64,000 nucleotides of DNA from Sulfurospirillum halorespirans DSM 13726 (GTDB lineage Bacteria; Campylobacterota; Campylobacteria; Campylobacterales; Sulfurospirillaceae), in assembly GCF_001723605.1 (NCBI RefSeq), contig NZ_CP017111.1, positions 1,550,001-1,614,000 on the forward strand, written 5' to 3'. The notes under the pieces are model-generated. The model ran no database searches. It was not told where the DNA came from and saw only the letters and a program-made list of their open reading frames with translations. Shown in pieces: positions 53,902 through 62,262 of this stretch. Both the position numbers and the translations under genes were made by a program. Positions within the stretch are counted from its first letter, which is position 1. Every line of letters starts with the position of its first letter.

Positions 53902-54147
53902 ATGGGCGGAAAAAACACAATATTAACAAAATTTCCATTAGCAGGAACAAAAAACGGAATTATTTCGATCTCGCATTTAGAAGAACCGTATGGAAGTGGT
54001 TCATTTCCAGTTGTAAGCATCGGTATTGCTTTGAAGAAAAATGGCGAAGAGCCTGATTGGAAAGCGCATATTCCTTATGAAAATCTTGATGAACTCATTG
54101 CAGCACTTCAAGATGCCAAAGTGCGTTTTGGAACACCTTCAAAATAA
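53902..54147 (+). CDS. Conserved small protein (81 aa), function unknown
   Basis: It is short and soluble, with a beta-rich start (NGIISISHLEEPYGSGSFPVVSIGIALK) and a helical end (YENLDELIAALQDAKVRF). I do not recognise the family. AAGGATC precedes the ATG and it lies 12 bases after lpxD, so it ends that operon. A palindrome-pair hairpin follows. Confidence 0.65.
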   Translation: MGGKNTILTKFPLAGTKNGIISISHLEEPYGSGSFPVVSIGIALKKNGEEPDWKAHIPYENLDELIAALQDAKVRFGTPSK

Positions 54148-54159
54148 CACACAATTGTT

Positions 54160-54186
54160 TTACATGTAAAGAATCTTTACATGTAA
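54160..54186. terminator. Paired TTACATGTAA palindromes forming a hairpin
   Basis: GTTTTACATGTAAAGA and TCTTTACATGTAAAAC are perfect inverted copies with a single base between them, 11 bp after the stop of the 81-residue gene. The stem is 16 bp. It very probably ends the ilvBH-lpxD operon. Confidence 0.65.
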
Positions 54187-54226
54187 AACGTTCTCATTCA
54201 ATTTTTATAAAACTCGATTTTCAAGC

Positions 54227-54334
54227 AATAAAAGTACCAAAGGTACGTGGGCTTTTCGCCGAGAAAAACCCAGTGTTAACGTAGCTTTTAAAGCTTTGCT
54301 TCAAAAGTGTGTTGAGAGTTCAGAAAGAACTCTC
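54227..54334 (-). repeat. Dispersed 3'-end element, copy B
   Basis: Read on the minus strand it follows the stop of the GltD-like gene with GAGAGTTCTTTCTGAACTCTC (terminator hairpin), then CAACACAC, AAGCAAAGCTTT, GTTAACACTGGGTTT, CTCGGCG and a GTACC-TTT-GGTAC hairpin. It matches copy A at 44311-44415 along its length. In the last hairpin both arms differ from copy A by one base, in a way that keeps the pair. Confidence 0.75.
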
Positions 54335-55531
54335 TTAAATTGAATCAATATACTCTTCGATTGCAACCGCAGCACGTTTTGAAAAAGCGACTGCTTCGAC
54401 TACCGTTCGAGCTCCCGTTACCACGTCTCCTGAGGCAAAAACACCTTCCATTGTTGTACGTCCACTCTCATCCGTAATAACTAAGCCTTTTCCATCCACT
54501 TCAATTTGGCGTGCAGATTGGACAATATTGTCTTTAGGGCTCTGACTAATGGCGATTAAAATAGAATCTGCTTCCAATAATCCCTCTTCACCACTCTCAT
54601 CCGTACTAGCGTAGATAACACCTTGTTCGGTAATTTCAATAGGCTGTTTGTAAAGCTCAAACTTGACACCATCGATTTTGGCACACTCGACCTCATGATG
54701 CGATGCAGGAATGTCTTCCATCCCTTTTCGATACATAATAATCACTTCACGTGCGCCATGACGCACCGCTGTTCGTGCCACATCCATTGCGACATTGCCT
54801 GCCCCTAAAACAACCACTTGGTGTCCTAAACGGTAGACCGAAGGATTTTTGAGATAGTCAATCGCAAAATGCACATGTCCTAAGCTCTCGCCTTTAATAC
54901 CCAATTTCTTCGGAGCCCAAACCCCTGTTCCAATAAAAATAGCTTTAAAATCATCACGGAAAAGATCGGCGATGGTGATGTTTTTACCAATGGTAATGTT
55001 CGGGCGAATCGTAACGTCTAACTGGCGAAGTTTCGTCTCAATCGTATCTAAGATCTCTTTATTGAGCCTAAAATCAGGAATACCATAGCGAAGTACGCCA
55101 CCGATTTTATCGTGGGCATCGTACATCGTAATCTCGTACCCTTTTGCTCCTAAAATAACCGCTAAAGAGATACCCGCAGGGCCACTTCCGATAATTGCAA
55201 CTTTTTTGCCATTTTTGATGGGTTTTTCAAACTGAAGATCGTTCATGTAGAGATCGGAAATATAATTTTCAATACTTCCAACACTCACCGCCGTTCCCTT
55301 TTTATTGAGAATACAGTGCCCCTCGCAATGTTTTTCATGCGGACAGACCATGGAACAGATGACGGAGAGGGGGTTATTATCAAACAGTAATTTACCTGCT
55401 TCTTTAATCTCGCCTGCCAAAAAAAGACGAATCATTTCAGGAATGGGCGTGCCAACAGGACATCCAGTACGACAGGATGGCTTTTTACAGCCCAAACAGG
55501 TTTTTGCAAGAGTAATGACATATTTGTTCAT
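54335..55531 (-). CDS. GltD-like NAD(P)-dependent oxidoreductase
   Basis: The 398-residue protein has an N-terminal iron-sulfur domain (CLGCKKPSCRTGCPVGTPIP, then CSMVCPHEKHCEGHCI), an FAD-binding motif KVAIIGSGPAGISLAVILGAKGYEI (about 110), an NAD(P) motif VVVLGAGNVAMDVARTAVRHGA and the end GVFASGDVVTGARTVVEAVAFSKRAA. This is the glutamate synthase small-subunit type also used in NfnB-like and dihydropyrimidine dehydrogenase systems. No gltB or partner lies beside it, so the acceptor is unknown. Confidence 0.85.
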   Translation of the reverse strand: MNKYVITLAKTCLGCKKPSCRTGCPVGTPIPEMIRLFLAGEIKEAGKLLFDNNPLSVICSMVCPHEKHCEGHCILNKKGTAVSVGSIENYISDLYMNDLQFEKPIKNGKKVAIIGSGPAGISLAVILGAKGYEITMYDAHDKIGGVLRYGIPDFRLNKEILDTIETKLRQLDVTIRPNITIGKNITIADLFRDDFKAIFIGTGVWAPKKLGIKGESLGHVHFAIDYLKNPSVYRLGHQVVVLGAGNVAMDVARTAVRHGAREVIIMYRKGMEDIPASHHEVECAKIDGVKFELYKQPIEITEQGVIYASTDESGEEGLLEADSILIAISQSPKDNIVQSARQIEVDGKGLVITDESGRTTMEGVFASGDVVTGARTVVEAVAFSKRAAVAIEEYIDSI

Positions 55532-55618
55532 CGCGTTAAGCCTTTATCTATGTGTGTAAAAATAATGTCGGAATTGTATCAAAACTATAAGATTTTTTTG
55601 AGAAGTTTTAACTTAACG

Positions 55619-55652
55619 AAAGAGGGTACTTTTTTTGGGAGTACCCTTTAGA
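55619..55652 (-). terminator. Terminator of the aspartate aminotransferase gene
   Basis: On the minus strand AAAGGGTACT and AGTACCCTCTTT pair across a CCCAAAAAA loop just past the stop codon. A T tract after the stem is short. Confidence 0.55.
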
Positions 55653-55655
55653 AGT

Positions 55656-56825
55656 TTACTTGTAATTTTTAACAAAAGAGGCAATACGTTCAATGCCATC
55701 TTTAATCGTTGCATCATCGGTCGCAAAAGAGAGTCTAAAATACCCTTCCGTGCCAAACCCAATACCTGGAACAACCGCAACGCCTTTTTCTTCAAGCAAT
55801 TTTTGACAAAACTTCATAGAGTCATTTTCAATCGCTTTGGTATTGACGAACAGATAAAAAGCGCCTTCTGGTTTTAACACCGAAATACCCTCAATTTGAT
55901 TTAAGAGCTCATGCGCAAGATTACGTCTTCGCTCAAATGCTGAGCGCATGATTTCAATATCCGCATCGGCTAAGCCATTGAGTGCAGGAACCGCCGCTTT
56001 TTGCGTAATAGAGTTGATGTTTGAGGTGCTTTGTCCTTGAAAATCAACGATCGCATCAGTAATCTCTTTAATAGGACAGGCAAAGTAACCAAAACGCCAG
56101 CCCGTCATGGAGACTGATTTACTCAAACCATTGACCGTAATGGTGCGTTTAAACATATCTTCACTGATCGATGCCACTGAAGTGAATACAAGACCATCAA
56201 AGAGAATTTTCTCATACATCTCATCGGAAACCACTAAAATGTTGGTTCCTTTTAACACGTCTGCTAAAGCCGTAAGCTCTTCTTTGGAATAGACAGAACC
56301 TGTTGGGTTAGAAGGGGTGTTGAGTAACAGTGCTTTTGTTTTTGGGGTAATCGCCGCTTTAAGCTGTGCAGGGGTGATTTTAAAACCACTGGTTTCATCG
56401 GTATCAATAAACACAGGTGTTCCATCACTGTACTTGACAATTTCAGGATACGTTACCCAGTAAGGGGCAGGAATAATGACTTCATCACCTTCGTCAATGA
56501 TTGCTTGAAAAATGTTAAACAATGAATGTTTCGCACCTACATTGACCACAATATCGGAAGGTTTATAGTCAAGATTGTTTTCACGCTTCAATTTTCCAGC
56601 AATTGCTTTTAACACTTCTGGAGTACCGCCAACCGCGGTGTATTTTGAAAAACCATCGTTAATCGCCGCAATCGCCGCATCTTTGACAATTTGTGGCGTA
56701 TCAAAATCAGGCTCACCCGCTGAAAAACTCAGAACATCTCGACCTTGTGCTTTAAGGTCTCTCGCTAAAGATGTAATCGCCATAGTAAGAGACGGTGATA
56801 AAACTTGGATTCTTTTAGACAGCAT
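55656..56825 (-). CDS. aspC: Class I aspartate aminotransferase
   Basis: The 389-residue PLP enzyme has LLLNTPSNPTGSVYSKEEL, the PLP lysine in NGLSKSVSMTGWRFGYFACP and the substrate Arg near FRLSFATDD. It fits the prokaryotic aspartate aminotransferase branch (type Ib). It would transfer amino groups between aspartate and oxoglutarate and may also serve aromatic substrates. It is monocistronic and lies 79 bp from the NifE-like gene's end. Confidence 0.93.
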   Translation of the reverse strand: MLSKRIQVLSPSLTMAITSLARDLKAQGRDVLSFSAGEPDFDTPQIVKDAAIAAINDGFSKYTAVGGTPEVLKAIAGKLKRENNLDYKPSDIVVNVGAKHSLFNIFQAIIDEGDEVIIPAPYWVTYPEIVKYSDGTPVFIDTDETSGFKITPAQLKAAITPKTKALLLNTPSNPTGSVYSKEELTALADVLKGTNILVVSDEMYEKILFDGLVFTSVASISEDMFKRTITVNGLSKSVSMTGWRFGYFACPIKEITDAIVDFQGQSTSNINSITQKAAVPALNGLADADIEIMRSAFERRRNLAHELLNQIEGISVLKPEGAFYLFVNTKAIENDSMKFCQKLLEEKGVAVVPGIGFGTEGYFRLSFATDDATIKDGIERIASFVKNYK

Positions 56826-56904
56826 GAAACTTTCCCCTATAAAAATATCGTGCAGATTATAGCGAAAAATTAGCCTGTTTCTCTTATATTTTTTACAAAA
56901 AAAG

Positions 56905-58233
56905 CTATTCCCATGGTGCTTTTTGAAAAACAGTTGTAAAGAAAGGATCCTCTAGAGTTTGAACGAGCTCATGTGCAAAGCTAAGGAGACCAGTATAGCC
57001 TATAAAAGAGGTTTGCAACACAGGTGAAACCTCGATAAAAGCGATTTTGGATGCAGCCGCGGAATGATAATGATGAACATCGCAGAGTAAAATATCCACC
57101 GCTTCTTCGTCAATGATCTCTTCAAGCTCTTCGTAAGGGTCGCGAATGACCATACCTTGACCTTTTAACAATTCAAAAACTTTTTCACTATCATCTTGTG
57201 TGCATTGGTAAATGGCAGTTGCTGCGATGCGAACATTCAGCTCTTTTAACATAGGAATAAATTGCCATGAGTATTTGCCTTTAAGATCGAGTAGTGCGAC
57301 TTTATCCTTTAAAACTGTGCAACAAGATTCTAATGCTTGATGGAGACTTTTCTCTTCACGCGCAATAAACTGCTCTGAAATACGCGTCAGTTTTCCATCG
57401 GCAAAAATTTCAACGATGGAGCGAATAGCATCAGAAGTTGCGTGCCTTCCATAAAAGGAGACCTCGACCCAAGGAATATCCCACATCTCTTTCATCTTTC
57501 TGGCTAAACTGACCATCGGTTTAGCCCCAATCAGGACATTGAGTTTTACACAGTGCGCCATTTGTGTGCGCTCCACATCTTCCACGCCTCCAAAGATCCA
57601 ATGGATGCGAAAACCAATGCTTTCAAGGAGCATTTTATACGCATTCATTTCATTCAGCGAGGCGTTAAAACCTATGAGATTAATGTCGTATGCCAAAGCA
57701 TCCAAAGGCTCTTTTTGCCCCATTAACTGTTGCATCAGTGTCACGCCTGCAATGCGTGCACCAAACGGAACACCGCCCATAAACCCTGCTGCATTGATGA
57801 GAATAATCGGGATACCAAGGGTTTCTTGCTTGGTGTTTATAATGCGTTCAATATCCTCACCAATTAAAGAGCTTACGCAGGTCAGATAGATAAAGATGAC
57901 TTCGGGATGAATATGCGCATAAACGTAGTTTATGCTTGAAGAGAGTTTGTCTTCACCTCCAAAAATGAGATCGTGTGCGTCCATTTGTGTGGTAAAAACA
58001 GAAGAGGGCGCATTCTGAAAAAGATGTGTTACCTGAGGACAAGTACTTGGCGAATGAATAAGATGCGCCGCATTTTTGAACGGCAATAAGGCTTGAAGCG
58101 CTCCTTCAAACGAACATCCACCAATCATAGTGCCAGGACTAAGCCGCTCACAGGTCACTTTTTTCTCTGTATTGGTATTGTGACTACAGCTGGATTCGTT
58201 GAACAGCTCTTTAATGCTCTGATAACGCGACAT
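56905..58233 (-). CDS. Solitary NifE/NifN-like protein (nitrogenase component 1 family)
   Basis: The 442 residues belong to the nitrogenase component 1 superfamily. The cluster-type Cys are at about 40 (MIGGCSFEGALQALLPF), 65 (HSPSTCPQ) and 119 (IYLTCVSSLIGEDI), and the GGEDKL block matches NifE-like proteins. The catalytic-type C-terminal His region of NifD is replaced by VSPVLQTSFIGYTG, so it is not a catalytic subunit. It starts 17 bp after the anfA stop on the same strand. NifE works with NifN as a cofactor-assembly scaffold; no NifN gene is visible here. It could build or insert the iron-only cofactor, possibly as a homodimer or with an outside partner. Confidence 0.8.
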   Translation of the reverse strand: MSRYQSIKELFNESSCSHNTNTEKKVTCERLSPGTMIGGCSFEGALQALLPFKNAAHLIHSPSTCPQVTHLFQNAPSSVFTTQMDAHDLIFGGEDKLSSSINYVYAHIHPEVIFIYLTCVSSLIGEDIERIINTKQETLGIPIILINAAGFMGGVPFGARIAGVTLMQQLMGQKEPLDALAYDINLIGFNASLNEMNAYKMLLESIGFRIHWIFGGVEDVERTQMAHCVKLNVLIGAKPMVSLARKMKEMWDIPWVEVSFYGRHATSDAIRSIVEIFADGKLTRISEQFIAREEKSLHQALESCCTVLKDKVALLDLKGKYSWQFIPMLKELNVRIAATAIYQCTQDDSEKVFELLKGQGMVIRDPYEELEEIIDEEAVDILLCDVHHYHSAAASKIAFIEVSPVLQTSFIGYTGLLSFAHELVQTLEDPFFTTVFQKAPWE

Positions 58234-58249
58234 TTTTCTTCCTTACTGC

Positions 58250-59785
58250 TTAAAGATACTCTTCAACACCGATCTCAAATTTTTGGATTTTATACCCAAT
58301 TTGGCGGTTGCTAATGCCCAGTTTTTTTGCCGCATGAATCTTAATGCCACTGCACTCTTTCAGCACTTTAATGATCGTCTGACGCTCCAACTCCTCCAAA
58401 TCTGCCTTCGTTTCAAAGACTTTGATGTCGACATGTGTCTTTGCCGGAAGCACGGAGGAGAGGACGTGCGCGTTTACATGTAAAGAGGGAGCGAGCAGAA
58501 CAATGCGCTCCATACAGTTTTCAAGCTCACGAATATTGCCCGGCCAATTGTATGCTTTAAGCAGTGTTTCCGCATCGTTCATCAACATACGCTCTTTGCC
58601 ATGACGCCTGCAAAAACGCTCCAAAAAGTAGCGTGAAAGCAAAATAATATCTTCGCCTCGATCGCGCAGTGGAGGGGAGTGAATCGGAATCACATTGAGC
58701 CTATAGAAAAGGTCTTCCCTAAAACTTCCTTGGCGTACCATCTCTTTGATATCACGGTTCGTTGCCGCCACAATGCGCACATCGACTTTGATGGTCTTGG
58801 TTCCACCTAGCCGTTCAAACTCTTGTTCTTGAAGCACGCGCAACAGTTTGGCTTGAAGGTTTAAACTCAAATCGCCCATTTCATCCAAAAAAAGCGTTCC
58901 CTCATCGGCAAGCTCAAAACGCCCTTTGCGCATCTCTTTAGCATCGGTAAAAGCGCCTCGCTCATGCCCAAAAAGCTCGGTCTCCAAAAGGTTCTCAGGA
59001 ATGGCGGCACAGTTGAGTTTGATGTAGGGTTTTTCTTTGCGCAGACTGTAGTTATGGATGGCTTTGGCAATAAGCTCTTTACCCGTACCTGTTTCACCGC
59101 TGATCAAGATGGTGGAGCTTGTACATGCTACTTTGCCCACAATCTCCAAAACATTTTGAATCACATTGCTATGACCGATGATCTCATTTTGTTTTAAAAT
59201 CTCTTCTTTGTAGTAGAGTTTTTCTTCTTTAAGACGCTTCTTTTCATCATTAATCGTCTGATTAATCTGCTGTGACTGTGCCATCAATGAAGCAGTAATC
59301 GTTAATAGTGTCACTAATTCCTCAAAATCTAAGAGCGATTTTTGCGTTAAACTCACACCCAAAACGCCAAAGAGTCTGTTTTGAGAAAGAGCTGGGATGG
59401 CAAGATAGGAGATTTCACTCTCTTTGAGACTGCAGCTTTTATTGAGAAAAAGGATATTTTGATGAACATTTTCAATGACAACGGGCTCTAAAAATTGCGC
59501 ACACAATCCCGTAGCACCTTCACCAATGTGATAGGTCGCTAACAGTTCTTGCCGTTTGCTAAGCCCCACAGAGCTTAAGACTTCAAGTTCATTGCTCTCA
59601 TCATTGAGCGCATAATAGATGCTTTTATCCATGTAAAAATGCCGCTTCAGTAGGCTGAGTGTTGTTTCAAACGCTTTTTCGATGCCAAGTTCACTGCCTT
59701 TAAGTGCGACGGAGATTTCGTATAAAACCCGAAGCTCTTGATAACGTGGGCAATCTTTGATGGGGCTGATGCAAATCGTATCCAC
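58250..59785 (-). CDS. anfA: AnfA-type sigma-54 activator
   Basis: The 511-residue enhancer-binding protein has a GAF domain (about 20-175), an AAA+ domain with Walker A GETGTGKE (230-237), Walker B LFLDEMGDL (298-306) and the sensor R-fingers region, and a Fis-type helix-turn-helix (GIKIHAAKKLGISNRQIGYKI). The sigma-54 contact loop reads GAFTDA (277-282), where most members have GAFTGA. Two Cys near the start (5 and 12) recall the Cys-rich start of VnfA/AnfA. The start is GTG with GGAG seven bases upstream. It would switch on anfDGK when molybdenum is absent. Confidence 0.85.
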   Translation of the reverse strand: MDTICISPIKDCPRYQELRVLYEISVALKGSELGIEKAFETTLSLLKRHFYMDKSIYYALNDESNELEVLSSVGLSKRQELLATYHIGEGATGLCAQFLEPVVIENVHQNILFLNKSCSLKESEISYLAIPALSQNRLFGVLGVSLTQKSLLDFEELVTLLTITASLMAQSQQINQTINDEKKRLKEEKLYYKEEILKQNEIIGHSNVIQNVLEIVGKVACTSSTILISGETGTGKELIAKAIHNYSLRKEKPYIKLNCAAIPENLLETELFGHERGAFTDAKEMRKGRFELADEGTLFLDEMGDLSLNLQAKLLRVLQEQEFERLGGTKTIKVDVRIVAATNRDIKEMVRQGSFREDLFYRLNVIPIHSPPLRDRGEDIILLSRYFLERFCRRHGKERMLMNDAETLLKAYNWPGNIRELENCMERIVLLAPSLHVNAHVLSSVLPAKTHVDIKVFETKADLEELERQTIIKVLKECSGIKIHAAKKLGISNRQIGYKIQKFEIGVEEYL

Positions 59786-59821
59786 AGGCTCTCTCCTCAG
59801 TTTTGATGAATGGCAACGTAT

Positions 59822-59853
59822 CGTAGTATAATTAACTATACTATGATAGTATA
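59822..59853 (-). promoter_or_regulatory. Mo-box-like inverted repeat over the anfA promoter
   Basis: CGTAGTATA (59822-59830), six bases, then TATACTATG (59837-59845) form an inverted repeat with one mismatch. A second overlapping palindrome, TATACTATGATAGTATA, covers 59837-59853. The layout matches ModE/Mop sites (inverted TATA-rich arms ending in CG, six bases apart). TATACT/TATAGT words within it are the probable -10 of anfA, so a bound regulator would block transcription. Confidence 0.5.
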
Positions 59854-59876
59854 CTGCTTAGTAGAAGAACGATGAA

Positions 59877-60402
59877 TCACAAAAGTGCCTCTTTATTGAA
59901 CAATTCGCTATTCGAGGCAATATTTTCTTTTGCACTGAGCTCATAGGGTTCAATTTTAAAGACAGAGACGGCTTTGCCATCGTGTGTGGAGCGATACTTT
60001 TCGATCAAACTTCCCGAGAGTTGGTGCTTATAGTAGTGTGGCGTGTATTTATCCAGCAATTTTTGAAGCACTAAAGAGGACTCTTCGGCGTCCATCACTT
60101 TATCCGCCTCGCCAAAAATGATCACACTGCGATACGCCGTATCGGCATGACAGGGAACAGGGTCGACGACGGTGCCGTATTCATAGAAGATGGTGAAGCA
60201 GACGGAAGGTTTTTGAAGCAAAATGCTCTCTTTTTTACCACTTCCCATGCCATGAAAGTAAACAGCACCCTTGTGCCATACGTAATTCACAGGCGTGGCG
60301 TAAGGGAAATTTTGCTCATCCACCATCGCGCGTCTCGCTCAAAAAGGCTTCAATAATCGCTTCATCGGTACAAATTCTCTTGGTATAACAAATTGTGTGC
60401 AT
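59877..60402 (-). pseudogene. Pyridoxamine-phosphate-oxidase-like flavin protein, frame-broken
   Basis: The main frame (59877-60326, 149 residues) holds most of an FMN-binding split-barrel domain (FPYATPVNYVWHKGAVYFHGMGSGKKESIL and a C-terminal YELSAKEN). Its first ATG has no ribosome binding site. An upstream ATG at 60402 does have GGAG and encodes MHTICYTKRICTDEAIIEAF, the missing N-terminus, but runs into a TGA at 60316-60318 in another frame. The two parts join if one base is removed near 60327, and relatives usually have a few more residues there. So it is either broken or carries a sequence error. It sits between anfK and anfA. Confidence 0.6.
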
Positions 60403-60421
60403 ATTTTTTCTCCTCGTGATG

Positions 60422-60458
60422 GAGGGATTTAGCTTTACATGTAAAGACAAAATCCCTC
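60422..60458 (-). terminator. Hairpin with TTACATGTAA apex after anfK
   Basis: GAGGGATTT and AAATCCCTC are inverted arms with CTTTACATGTAAAG (palindrome at 60435-60444) inside, forming one long stem eight bases past the anfK stop. There is no T tract, so it may protect the message from decay as much as end it. Confidence 0.55.
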
Positions 60459-60465
60459 TGTTTTT

Positions 60466-61860
60466 CTACCAAACGTTGAGTAACCACTCTTTGTTTCGTT
60501 TGTATTCCATATCGCTAAACAGTGTATTGGCGATCTCTTCCGCAAGCCAAATCGCCCCTGCATAACCCACAATAGGATGACGATACAATCCAGCGCGATC
60601 AAAGGTTGGAAAGCCCACGCGCACCATCGGGATGTTATTGTCAATCGCGGTAAATCTACCTTTGGAATGCCCCATAATAAGATCAAGCTTTAAGCCTTTG
60701 TTTTTGATGCGATCTTCAAGTTCCCAAAGGTCCGCATTGGTGATGATCTCCATATCAAAATCTACTTTGGATTGAAGATTTTTGATGCGCGCATCTTTTT
60801 TGTAGCCTGAATTATCATCGCCCAAAAGAAGGAGTATGGGTTTCATCTCCATATCGATGCAAAATTCCGCCAAGCCGATAACAAGATCAGCGTTTCCGTA
60901 AATAGCCACACGTTTGTCCGCTAAGAACATATGCGCAAGATCGGTAATCGCATCGATAGCAATACCACGCTCTTTCACCAATGCTGCAGGAATGGGTTTT
61001 CCTGTGAGTTGTTTAAGGTGTTGTAAAAAGGTATCGGTATTGCGAATGCCAATGGGGGTTGGTCCTATGATTGAAGGTACTTGAAAATTTTTCTCCAAAT
61101 ATTTGGCTGCTTTACCGCCCTCATAGCGATTGAGTGCAATTGTACCAATGGCATCGCCGGTACTGATCATATCTTCCACCGTCGTATCGCCATGAGAGAC
61201 TTCGCATTGCCCGCTTGGCATCAAAGGAGAGTCAAAACTCTCGATCTCAAACAGAACCGTCGCATCAATCTCCATCATTTTCAAAAGATGTTTGAGTGCA
61301 GTCACATCGCCTGGATTAACCCAACCCGTGATGAGATTGATCTTGCCATTGGGCGTATCCGTTTTTTTCGCAAAGGCTTTGAGCATCGATTCGACCGCAA
61401 CATCGTAACCACTGACCATACTGCCTTTAAAACTCGGTGTATGCACTGGAACGAGATGGACTTCGCGCCCTTCGTATTTGTCTTTTAAAAGCCCATTATT
61501 AAGCTTGGTGATAACACCTTCGATATCATCGCCAATAATTTCCGTCGAACATGTCGTAATAATTGGAATGACTTTGATGTCGGGATAACGCATTAAAAGG
61601 ACATCCACCGCTGTTTCAACCCTTCCCGTTGCTCCAAAAACAGCACTGTCTTCATGCAACGAAGAAGAGGCGATGTCGAAGTTATCTTTGAAATGTTGCG
61701 CAAACAGCATCCGCACAAACATAACGCACCCTTGCCCACCGTGAACAATGGCGATACAATCTTTGATGCCAATACTCACGTACTGTGCGCCACACGGCTG
61801 ACATGTAAAGATCGGGTTAATAATACCCGTACGATCTTTTGCTCTGAGTTCACATGACAT
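60466..61860 (-). CDS. anfK: Iron-only nitrogenase beta subunit
   Basis: AnfK is the beta chain of the alpha2-beta2-delta2 iron-only dinitrogenase. Its 464 residues start [26 protein letters not shown]; the P-cluster Cys are at 20, 45 ([10 protein letters not shown]) and 104 ([12 protein letters not shown]). The segments [38 protein letters not shown] and the end [11 protein letters not shown] follow Azotobacter AnfK almost residue for residue as I recall it. AAGGAT precedes the ATG and anfG ends 13 bp upstream. Confidence 0.96.
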   Translation of the reverse strand: MSCELRAKDRTGIINPIFTCQPCGAQYVSIGIKDCIAIVHGGQGCVMFVRMLFAQHFKDNFDIASSSLHEDSAVFGATGRVETAVDVLLMRYPDIKVIPIITTCSTEIIGDDIEGVITKLNNGLLKDKYEGREVHLVPVHTPSFKGSMVSGYDVAVESMLKAFAKKTDTPNGKINLITGWVNPGDVTALKHLLKMMEIDATVLFEIESFDSPLMPSGQCEVSHGDTTVEDMISTGDAIGTIALNRYEGGKAAKYLEKNFQVPSIIGPTPIGIRNTDTFLQHLKQLTGKPIPAALVKERGIAIDAITDLAHMFLADKRVAIYGNADLVIGLAEFCIDMEMKPILLLLGDDNSGYKKDARIKNLQSKVDFDMEIITNADLWELEDRIKNKGLKLDLIMGHSKGRFTAIDNNIPMVRVGFPTFDRAGLYRHPIVGYAGAIWLAEEIANTLFSDMEYKRNKEWLLNVW

Positions 61861-61873
61861 GGTTTATCCTTTT

Positions 61874-62251
61874 TTAGTATCGTGCAACTGTCAGCTCTTT
61901 GTTGAGCGAACCGCTAATCGTGACGTAGTCAATACGTTCTTTAAGCTTTTCTATCAGCACCTTGATACTCTCTTTATCCATTTCCGCAAACCACGCAAAG
62001 CGCGCTCGAAACGCTTCAGCTAAGGAGAGGGCATCGACCCAATAGCAACGATCCTCTGGCGTCTCTTTCGCCACTTCTTCATCGCATAAAAGTTGCTTTG
62101 TTTTGCTAAGAACCCCTTCGTTTTGCCTCTCTCTATCCCACGATCTTGAGTGAAACTGCCAAAGGCAATGTTTCATAATATAATCTTCCATCTGCATGAT
62201 TCGAGCACTTTGTGTCGATTGTATTTGCATATTTACTTTTTCATCGCTCAT
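61874..62251 (-). CDS. anfG: Iron-only nitrogenase delta subunit
   Basis: The delta subunit is found only in alternative nitrogenases. The 125 residues include the diagnostic DYIMKHCLWQFHSRSWDRERQ block (split here for length: CLWQFHSRSWDRERQ near residue 30), DRCYWVDALSLAEAFR and DYVTISGSLNKEL. It supports full activity and cofactor insertion of the complex. AAAGGAG lies just before the ATG, and it sits between anfD (11 bp) and anfK (13 bp). Confidence 0.96.
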   Translation of the reverse strand: MSDEKVNMQIQSTQSARIMQMEDYIMKHCLWQFHSRSWDRERQNEGVLSKTKQLLCDEEVAKETPEDRCYWVDALSLAEAFRARFAWFAEMDKESIKVLIEKLKERIDYVTISGSLNKELTVARY

Positions 62252-62262
62252 TGGTTTCTCCT

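Larger units (their letters stand above)
726..60444. repeat. Dispersed palindrome TTACATGTAA, at least 31 exact copies
   Basis: First bases of the exact copies: 726, 7246, 7281, 9699, 12067, 13555, 15032, 16292, 18870, 19871, 23330, 29106, 29127, 30625, 31009, 31443, 35296, 36658, 36746, 40754, 41066, 42511, 43354, 45580, 46287, 49811, 50394, 54160, 54177, 58474 and 60435. About 20 are in genes (16 read as Leu-His-Val) and 11 between genes. Most extend to TTTACATGTAAA on one or both sides. Variants with one change occur at 17394, 39599 and 61799. Counted by eye, so a few may be missed. Confidence 0.85.

Noticed and set aside
59877-60402. AnfO or AnfR as the identity of the gene between anfK and anfA
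   Set aside because: The visible motifs are those of a pyridoxamine-phosphate-oxidase-like split barrel.
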